Of a DNA stretch of 64,000 nt, positions 55,731 to 64,000 are shown piece after piece (the first letter of the stretch is position 1; each line of letters opens with the position of its first letter). The stretch is taken from assembly GCA_020091685.1 (NCBI GenBank), contig CM034599.1, forward strand, positions 20,912,006-20,976,005. The letters run 5' to 3'. Under the pieces are notes generated by a model. The model saw only the letters and a list, made by a program, of their open reading frames with translations, did not search any database and was not told where the DNA came from. The DNA comes from Lutjanus erythropterus. Lineage: Eukaryota > Chordata > Actinopteri > Lutjaniformes > Lutjanidae. Made by a program: the position numbers and the translations under genes.

Positions 55731-57930
55731 ATGACCAAGTATGGCTTCTAATATTAATAATAATGCATAGTTTTGTTGACCTTGTGACCTTGCATGACCT
55801 TGCAGTGCATTGCCAAGTCAAATAGACACATTTTGGGTTAAGGCCTCTCCTGTGAAAACCATCAGCCCAGACAAACAGTGGTGTGTTGAACACGTTATTG
55901 GGTACGCAAGCGCACTGCACTGCAATGCCTTTTTTAATATGGCAGTGTTTATATGCCCAACTGTGCTGATTGGGTAACACCTCTGACACCTACCCCAAAA
56001 GAGAGAAAGCCTGTTACGCACCGTAATGAGGAAACATGTCATTCAGTCTGTAAAATAGAACAAAATGGTGCACATCGTTTTCACATTGGGCATGCCCAGG
56101 GTTATGGGCCAAATATGATGTCAACCATGCCCATTATTGGACACTCTGCTTGCCTCTCTGCCAGTCTGAGATAATGATTGGCCTGAAGCCACATGACCAA
56201 ATGCTCAGTCCGTCTTCATAGGTGCTCTACTGGCTGATATGCATGTATATGATTGGCTGACCTTTATATTTTTTCACTTTTTATTTTTTTTCTGCTTCAT
56301 ACCTACTCAGTTTAAATGTTATTTGTGTTTCATGATGAAAGCGTTGCTGGAGTTTTACCTGTTTAGCCCCTTTTCCATTCTCCATGAATCTTGGAAATAG
56401 GGAGACCCCTGGTCTGCTTCTAAAGCACTACACCTATCTGTGGCTCCAAATGCAGACCGCATTCTACCACAGATAATACAATGAATGTGATGAAGTACCA
56501 CATTTAATTGCACTTCAAATGATCAAACTAGTTGAACACAAAAACACTGTCTTTGTAGAAGCCCCTGAAAAAATATCACAATGGAGATTCTTGGCTTCTT
56601 TCAGGGGAGACATCCTCATATTAACAAACGTTTAATGTGATTTTTTTGTTTCGGGTCGGGCGGGGCAGGGTTGTTCCTTAAAGTACATCAGGATTCTCTT
56701 GGCAGTTGCAGAGGACATAAAGTGTAATCCTCTAATGACAGTCAGGCCCAGCTTGGCTCACATATTACTGTGTGGAGGTAGTAGCTACAGCAGATCCTGT
56801 TAGTTTCAATTTGCTTACTGCTGCTGAGCCAGCAGACTGAACTGAATGATAAGGGACCAGAATCAAGCTTAATCCTTCAATCTCCCCCACTTCTCTGTCT
56901 CTCTCACTCAAACTAACCACTACCAGTTGATCTGCCATCACCTCTGGCTGTGGGAAGAAGCCAGTAAATGTTCCTCTGGGTGTGATGTGATGTACATTTT
57001 ATTGTCTTCCTCGCTGACTGATTCTCATTTCTTTCAAAGATGCAAGAGGGAGGGAAAAAAGCAGAGTACCTTAATTTTTTTTTTTCCATTCTGCCTCTGC
57101 TTTTTACCTTCTCCCCTGGCAGCACAGAGGGGTTGGAAAAGGCAGCCTTAGTAAAGCCTTCCCTCGGTGCATCTGACATTATGTGGCAATGCAGAAATGG
57201 CAGTCCAAGCTGCATAATCTGGACCCCCGACCATCTGCCTGGGATGTGACCCATGCTCAGACTTTGAAGAAAATGTTGCACACAGAAATGTGACTACAAT
57301 TTTGATGGTATAGCGTATGATTTATTTATAAGTTTTTTATCATATGCAGACTGGCACACCTGATTTCTTTCTATTTTTTGTGGTGCATCTACACATAAAT
57401 GGGTGCAACAGAAAGCTTTAATATAGCAGCTACTCGGTGACTTCATGCCACTTCACTGTTAAGTAGCGAAACATTTTATGTGAGTGATTCACCTTGAATG
57501 AAAACAAGTCGAGCCGAGTACTAAAATACTTTTGAGAACATATTTTTTGTCTCTCCTTTGAAAAAGTTTTTTTGCCTGTCTATTGTACTTCATTTGACTG
57601 CTGTCAGAGCTGTTTCATGTGCATCAGCATTTGAATTTCCACACAAAGGGAGCACCTCTGTCTGAACCAGAAACTCTGCAGGAAGCTCCACAGAGGAAGG
57701 CGAACGACCCAGAAACAGACCTGCGTGCGTGTCTGCGTGTGCGTGTGTTGTGGAGAGGAGAGGAGTGGGTAGCAATGGGTTGATGTAGATCAGGAGAGCC
57801 ATTTTCAAGTTTGTTATTTGTATTCATACAGTATGAATAGCTCTGAGTAAAGGATTATTCATAAGGAAAGAGACATTATACCTTATTTTTGATATTTGTT
57901 GAGAACAATGTCACATTGTTATTGATGCAT
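55731..57930. other. Intergenic, little recognised
   Basis: 55860-56110 has an even composition and the words GCATTGGG/GGGCATGCCC; it may be an unnamed element. Otherwise nothing. Confidence 0.4.
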
Positions 57931-57934
57931 TAAT

Positions 57935-58632
57935 GTATCCCAATTCCAAAAAAGTTTGATGCTGTGTAAAACATAAATAAAAACAAGATGCAATAATTTT
58001 AAAATGCATTTAGACTCGTATTCAATTGATTACAGTACAAAAACAAGATATTTAATGTTCGAACCGATAAACTTTATTGTTTTTGTAAATTTTTTTTGTG
58101 AATTGGATGCCTGCAATAGGTTTCAAAAATGGCGGGACAAGGCCAGTGAAAGGCCATGTATGTGTCAGTGTCCATGGCTAACTGTCATGTCTGTGAAGAC
58201 ACCACTGATGCTGAAAGACATATACGGGTTTTGGAGAAACATATGCTGCCATCCGAAATTTTTCAGAAACATCGCTGTTTCAGCGAGAAAAATTCTGAAT
58301 GTGTTGCAACAGTGTGACTTAATAGTAAAAGAGTGGCTAGTGGACTGTAGCAAGAATGGGGAAGAATTTCACTTTCAAAACAATTAGCGCACCCAAACAC
58401 TTACTGAGTGTTGTTAAAAGACAAGGTGATGTTACAAGAAAAGGTGATGTAACACAGTGGTAAACATGCCAACTCCTAACCTTTTGGAACATGTTACAGG
58501 CATCAAATTCCTGAATGCATGTTTACAAATACAAAGTTTATTAGTTTGAACATTAAATATCTTGTCTTTGTACTTTGTTTGGTTGAATATAGTTTTACAG
58601 AATGTCCCAACTTTTTGGAATTGATGTTTGTA
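57935..58632 (+). mobile_element. Tc1-like DNA transposon, internally deleted, both ends kept
   Basis: The left end, CCCAATTCCAAAAAAGTTTG, and the right end, CCCAACTTTTTGGAATTG, are inverted copies, as in a Tc1 family widespread in fishes. Inner repeats ATAAATAAAAACAAGATGCA and CAAGATATTTAATGTTCGAA are also mirrored. The middle retains LMLKDIYGFWRNICCHPKF, the transposase part that reads AERYIQVLEQHMLPS in intact members. About 0.7 kb remains of an expected 1.6 kb or so. TA is plausible at both borders. Confidence 0.8.
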
Positions 58633-59190
58633 GTAAATATTACCTATTAAGCAATTTAAATATTAATCATTTTTAATGTAAATAATGAATCAAAATAATG
58701 TAGAATAACAATTTGTTAACAGTTGCTGATCACCATCAGTTTTGATGTATGGAGTCATCAAATTCACATTAAGCTTTTCAGGATGTCCTTGTTTGCTAAC
58801 TTTGTTTATTTTAGACAACATAACTTGAGAATGCAGTGCTGTTTTGCAGCCAACTCTCATATCTCAGATTTCTGAGCCAACAACAGCACACAAGAACGGA
58901 TTTTCAACTGCATCACCACAAAATGATAAGGTCACTTTGTATATGGATTATTTGGTAATGGATGGGCAAACTGAAAGCATGGGAGAATGGGCGCCTGAAA
59001 ACACAGGGAAACACATTAACTGATACACTCTGCACACTGTTGTTTGCTTTGGAAAATGTTTGGCAGTAATATAAAAGAGTATGTGTTTTATTGGGTTAAT
59101 AATGCAAGACTGGTGCGGTCTTTTAAGACATTCAAAGCAAACATGTTTTTCTCTGCACTACAGTTTTGTTTTTCATTTCGCATCTGAATA
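58633..59190. other. Intergenic, nothing recognised
   Basis: AT-rich, no match. Confidence 0.45.
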
Positions 59191-59194
59191 CAAA

Positions 59195-59335
59195 TAATAA
59201 GATATGATAAGACAAGGTGATCCTTTATTGATCCTCCAGAGGTGTTACAGCACTACAAGGACAGAATAAGAGCATAAAAATAGACAAACTTAAACATAAT
59301 AAGTATTTATGTTTTTAAAATAAAAATAAAAATAG
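59195..59335 (+). mobile_element. Retroposon tail fragment (CCTTTATTGATCC type)
   Basis: GATAAGACAAGGTGATCCTTTATTGATCCTCC (read in parts) is the well-known tail end found on fish LINE/SINE copies in reverse. A related tail, GGATTAATAAAGTC, is at 51902-51915. Confidence 0.45.
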
Positions 59336-60195
59336 AAGCTATAAAAGAGCACCAGCAACTAGTGTTGTACTTGCCTTATAGTGCTGTATTCAAGCAAAGT
59401 AATGATTAGTAGTGGTGTGATTAGTAGCAGCAAAGTCATCAAACTAGTGTAGTATCATATAAGATGATTATTTAATTACACTTGGAGTTATCTGTATAAA
59501 TATGCAGTTGTGATGTTATACGTACAATTGTCATACAATGCCATAAATAGTTTACATTATACAAATATATGCATGCATACATACATATTAAAGAAGTAGT
59601 ATTTAAGACCTTAGCCTTCAGAAATGAGATATGCAGTCCAAATAGCAAGTCGAAGCCATAAACTGTATATTAAATAGGTTGGAGCGAGTTGTTTCCTCCC
59701 CTCTTCCACAGACTCAAAACTCCTGCAGGGACACTGAACCTACACAAGCACAAAACGAGCACAACATTATTCTAGAGACAATATCAAGGAGTGAGTCCAA
59801 CACTATAAGTTGATCAGCTGTTTACTGTCAATTGTCTGTCTTTGTAAGGCTAAGCTCTATATCCTGCAAACTAAAGTCCACTGCTCCAAAAATGCACACT
59901 CTACTGTTGGAGTTAAAGGGCTGCCTGCTTTACTGCCTGCCACACTTAATTAACATATTGCTCAATTTAACCGCTGTGAACATTTACAGATTATTACTGA
60001 TTTCTCACAACGCATAAACAGATACTTACTCATTTGGCTAACATTTGGCATTAATCTTAACTGTATGTGAAGTGACTTTACAGACCGGAATAGAAATTTG
60101 GAGCACATGCTGGATGTTTATTTCAACTTAGCATGTTTGTTAATCTCTAGTGACATATCATGGTCACTTCATGATCTAGTGCAGAAAATATAGGA

Positions 60196-60196
60196 C

Positions 60197-60236
<40 letters not shown>
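60196..60236. repeat. (TA)n microsatellite
   Basis: About 20 TA units. Confidence 0.95.
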
Positions 60237-60246
<10 letters not shown>

Positions 60247-60942
60247 TAAACACATTTACTTTAAGCACATTGCTGACCCTTAAGTCCCCACAAGGACAAA
60301 GGGATATTTCAAGGACAGTCAATAAGTACAAAGTTGAATGAGACAAAGGAAATACAGAGTTCTCTGTACATCTTGCAGCTGAATCAGGTGCTTCTCGAGG
60401 AAAACAGACTTCCAGAGAACAAAAGGGACTGAAGCACACTGATTAATTCAGTCTTTAATTGTGCACACAGACTTATGCTTCCACACTACTGTCTCTTCAT
60501 CAAAGTCAAAGGGGACAAAGACATGAGGCAAACAACAAAAAGACATTAGGCAAACATGTTTGTACTTTATTATTTGTACTTTTATCTTTGTAATTCAAAG
60601 CATTAAAGAGATGTCTATGCGCTTGTGCTGCTGCTGATATGGTGTTTGCGGTGTGGCACTTGGACCTTGACTATAACAATGTCCACCCTTTGATTCATTT
60701 CATTGTTCAATCAGTTATAATCGCAATTTGTACTCCTGGACTAGGTTGAGGGTGTGTTGTTTGCTTCATGCATTTTTACTCAAAACCTTAGTCTGTTTGC
60801 ACAACTCTTTAACTCAAATTGTTTATAATAGTTAACTTTAAGATAGTGCATTCATTATAATGAAATGCTTTTGGTAATAATAAAGAGAATGACAATAAAT
60901 AGAAACAGTAGCAGCTTTCACATTTAGCTGAACTCAGTTGTA

Positions 60943-60948
<6 letters not shown>

Positions 60949-60982
<34 letters not shown>
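60949..60982. repeat. (TG)n microsatellite
   Basis: About 17 TG units immediately left of a repeat fragment. Confidence 0.95.
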
Positions 60983-60983
<1 letters not shown>

Positions 60984-61210
60984 GATGGAAGCAGTGTGAC
61001 AGCTCTCAGGAAGAGCCTGGGGATGATCAGACCATCTCATAAAGGATTTTGCAGCAGATGGTTGTCTGCCTGGTCGGGGTGAGCAGTGATTCTCCCTGCC
61101 CTTGTCTCTGACCTGGTGTCATCCTTCTCCAGTATGGAGGGCGGCTGAAGGCCAGTGATTTTTCATCCTGGAGCTTGTCCTTGCAGCAGGAAACCAAGTA
61201 AGAATGCTTT
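60983..61210 (-). mobile_element. LINE-like 3' tail fragment
   Basis: GTGACAGCTCTCAGGAAGAG, CTTGTCTCTGACCTGGTGTC and TGGAGCTTGTCCTTGCAGCA are landmarks of a repeat segment I recall from fishes, next to a TG array as often seen. Family uncertain. Confidence 0.4.
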
Positions 61211-61650
61211 CACTTACATTACAGGCTTGGATTGGTTTTGAGGTGTTGATGACCCTCACTTTGAGTTTTTAAAGGGCATTATAAGCTCTGAACCTGAAAA
61301 CCATCGTCCTGCTCCCATAGCACATATCTCCATTTATTCATTCATTCTCCGCTGAAAAAATCTTACAGCAGTTTAGTGGAAGCAAGTAATCTGTTCTCAT
61401 TAAATTAAAGCTACTACAAGGAGCTTTTAACTGGTTATGAAACACTCAATTTAATACAGATGTCTCTGTATGACCTACATAAGCAAATGAGACTATCCGC
61501 AATAAGATTGGCTATTTTTGTATTTATAATTTTATTTCTGATGTTGCATTTTGTGGTTATGGTGGAGGAAACACTACCACTTTTGTCCACAGTGGCCTCG
61601 AAAATCAACAAAATATGGATATTCTTTGTAGTAGCTTTAAAGCAAATACA
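61211..61650. other. Intergenic, nothing recognised
   Basis: A short open stretch at 61460-61654 is hydrophobic by composition only. Confidence 0.45.
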
Positions 61651-61654
61651 CTAG

Positions 61655-62297
61655 AATTTAGTGTAATCAACATTTTTTTTCTCACTAACTTGACATAAAT
61701 ATACATTTTGTTCATTAAAGTTAATTCAACTTAAAATTTCTATTTATTTTCAGAACACTTCAGAGCTCATGAACATTTTCTTTTAACTTAAAGACTTTTG
61801 ACTTGAAATGATGAGTTGACTATACTCAGTTCAATCAACCCATTAAATTAAGTCTCTAAAGAAACATGATCAGCACATTAGACTTCCCAGCATTCATTGT
61901 TTGAGAGTTAAGACGCTCCTGAGATCCTTCTTATTTAGAGTTTGGAGAAAATTAAAACTTGCTGTGTGTCTCGTATACACTTAAAGATAAATTGTGGTTT
62001 CTTGTTTTTGCAATCATGAAAACACTGTGCACCATTATTAAGGTTAATACTGAATTAGTTAATTAAAAGTAAAAAAAAAAATTAAAGTAAATGTTTATAA
62101 ATGTTTTTTTATAAATGTATGGCTGAAGAGTTGCTGGTTCAAGTTAATATCTCAAGCTTATTGAACATGTTTTGTGTACAGTTTAATTAATATCAAGTTT
62201 ATTTGACTTGTATGAATACTTACAAAATTATCTCAACTAGTCTTTTCAAAGTAAATCAACTTGATAGATAAAACAGATAATCTATTTTTACAGTGTA
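61655..62297. mobile_element. Possible AT-rich miniature element ending TTTTTACAGTGTA
   Basis: The right end TTTTTACAGTGTA matches the right end type of the element at 11186-11643. TTAATTCAACTTAA on the left and GTTCAAGTTAATATC on the right are inverted relatives. The left terminus is decayed. Confidence 0.4.
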
Positions 62298-63045
62298 GAT
62301 TTTATCTTTGTTCCATCGCATATCCAAGGTTTTGCTCTGAGGATGTTGGCTGATGTTATGAAGCCATAACATGTATAAATTCTCTAATCAAGAGGTATTC
62401 CCCTAAAATGTCCCATGGGAGACAGACAATAGTGCTGACTGATGATCTCATACACTCTGTATTGAAAAAAAAATGAATTTACCATGGAGGTATAAAATAT
62501 TTATGATGCATTTGGAACAAAACCCATCATGTATTCGCCTGTGCAATTTCCTTTGAATGTGGAGCAGAGTGAAAGAGGCAGGAGCTCTGTGCTGCTCTCT
62601 CCAGAGATGCCTGTAGACAAATGCAGGCTGTATCAAAACTTCAGTGAGGGAGGTGACAATGTCAGCTGCTGAACTGTGGAGGAGTGCAAACTGCAGGCAG
62701 AAAACAGACTGTTTGGGACTGGCTGCTATATGATTCTGGCTCAGGTTTGTCTCCTGCAAGGTTTCTCTATACTGACACCCAATGGCTGCAGTGATATAAA
62801 ATATTCACAATATCTCCACATAATTAGAGAATGAATACAGACGTGACACATAAATCTTATCCTCACAACACCGGGGGCTCCCTGAATAAATCCAGTTTTA
62901 GGGTCTTTACCTCTGCTACATTCATTTCTCACTTTCTCGCTATAAATAATAAGCATTCCCTTTTCACTTTTTTCTCTCGCACCTTTTTTCCTTTTATGCA
63001 CTGCTTTATTTATGGGAAAAGAGAATAGTGGTACTTTAGCAATAA
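62298..63045. other. Intergenic, nothing recognised
   Basis: No match that I can support. Confidence 0.45.
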
Positions 63046-63900
63046 CTACAATGTTAAAAGGAAAGCTTTTTTTATGATTAGTGTCCAGGCTACTGAATTT
63101 GAGAAGACAAATTGAGATAATTTTGTAGGTATGTGAGTACCAGTGATATTATGGGCAGTTTTAATGACCCACTGTAGAGTCCTCTTGTCTTGGGCTGTAC
63201 ACATCCCACGATGCCAGTTTGTGATGTTTCCAGTCAGGATGCTTTCAATTGCTCCTCTGTAGAAGCTGACAAGAACATGGCATGGGAGTTTTGCCTTCTT
63301 AACTTCTTTACCAGGGTGGAGATGTGTGATGTACATGACAGGTTCTCTGTGATGTTGATTCCCAGGACCAACCCCAGGACAAGGGTGTGTGGTGTTGCCT
63401 CCTTTCTCTGAAAATCAACAACCATTTTGCTTATGTCAAGCAGGAGGTTGTTTTTTTGTCCACCACTCTGAAAGACTGCTAATTTTCTCCAAGTATGAGG
63501 TCTCATTATTGTTTTAAATCCAGTCAGTGATGGTGGTGTCATCTGCAAACTTCACAATAGAGTTTTCTCCATGTCAGAAGTTGTAGTCATGGGTGTATAG
63601 CGTGAACAGGAGGGGGCTGAGCACACAACCCTGGGGGCTCCGGTGTTGAGCACTAGAGTGGAGGAGGTGTGACCACCAATCTGAGCTGTCTGAGGTCTGT
63701 TTATCAGGAGGTACAAAATCAAACTGCAGAGTGTGATACTCAGAGCGATCAGTTTGCCAATCAGCTTCACGGGTGAGATTGTGTTAGACGCTGAGGTGAA
63801 ATCAACAGACAGTATTCAGATCTAGCTGGGGTTTTTTTCTGTCAAGGTGAGTGAAGACTGAGCGGAGAGCTGTGGAGATGAAATCCCCTGTAGATCTGTT
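63046..63900 (-). mobile_element. LINE reverse-transcriptase relic (Rex/L2-like), largest copy
   Basis: Read from right to left on the minus strand: LLINRPQTAQIGGHTSST and LVLNTGAP, then after a frame change NNLLLDISKMVVDFQRKEAT, then NITENLSCTSHISTLVKKLR, then SFYRGAIESILTGNITNWH, then LQWVIKTAHNITGTHIP. All six blocks are in the order of a fish LINE ORF2 C-terminal half. The active-site region falls in a damaged stretch. A further upstream piece may extend to the window edge region (63800-63930). At least two frame shifts. Confidence 0.85.
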
Positions 63901-64000
63901 GCTTCTGAGTGCAAAAGACTTCAAGTTAGAAGAAGTCATGTTTATAAATTCTGACGTATTCTGAATCCTATCAAAAGTTACTTGTTGTACACTCTTTAAT

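Noticed and set aside
1-64000. Endogenous retrovirus, LTR retroelement or Polinton
   Set aside because: No paired long terminal repeats, capsid, envelope or integrase-like segment recognised. The reverse-transcriptase pieces found are all of LINE type.

Overview
The window looks like ray-finned fish DNA, most likely a percomorph: AT-rich, full of short simple repeats, TTAA-flanked miniature elements, Tc1 relics, tRNA-derived SINEs and L2/Rex- and L1-like LINE fragments of the kinds common in perch-like fishes. No prokaryotic gene organisation, CRISPR array or operon is visible, and no endogenous retrovirus, LTR element or Polinton was recognised.

The only host gene I can support is the 3' part of tmem8b (transmembrane protein 8B, CREST superfamily) on the + strand. 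Seven coding exons lie at 1124-1220, 1793-1916, 7065-7207, 8568-8746, 10271-10417, 18837-18953 and 24081-24416. All six introns are GT-AG, and the exons join in frame into 380 residues plus a stop. They encode a beta-rich extracellular segment, one six-cysteine EGF-like module, and a seven-pass membrane domain carrying the Ser/His/Asp/His-x3-His signature of the superfamily. The 5' exons lie outside the window. The 3' UTR probably ends just after an AATAAA at 25160.

The introns (0.6 to 8.4 kb) hold a degenerate minisatellite of about 35 bp period, GATA and TG/TTTG microsatellites, an L1-like LINE 3' end, several miniature elements, and a SINE nested inside another repeat. The acceptor of the fourth visible exon has a TG-rich tract where a polypyrimidine tract is usual.

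From about 25.2 kb to the end (38.8 kb) I find no host exon. This stretch holds four LINE fragments on both strands plus a LINE-like tail, two Tc1/mariner relics, further copies of the intronic miniature families, a SINE and microsatellites. Between them are repeat-poor blocks, notably 50240-51130, that could be conserved regulatory DNA. I find no convincing new biological system. The best leads are the splice-site architecture of tmem8b, a perfect-arm 22-bp palindrome in its fifth visible intron, and the repeat-poor downstream blocks. Family assignments rest on recall of fish repeat consensus sequences and on conceptual translation, not on database searches.
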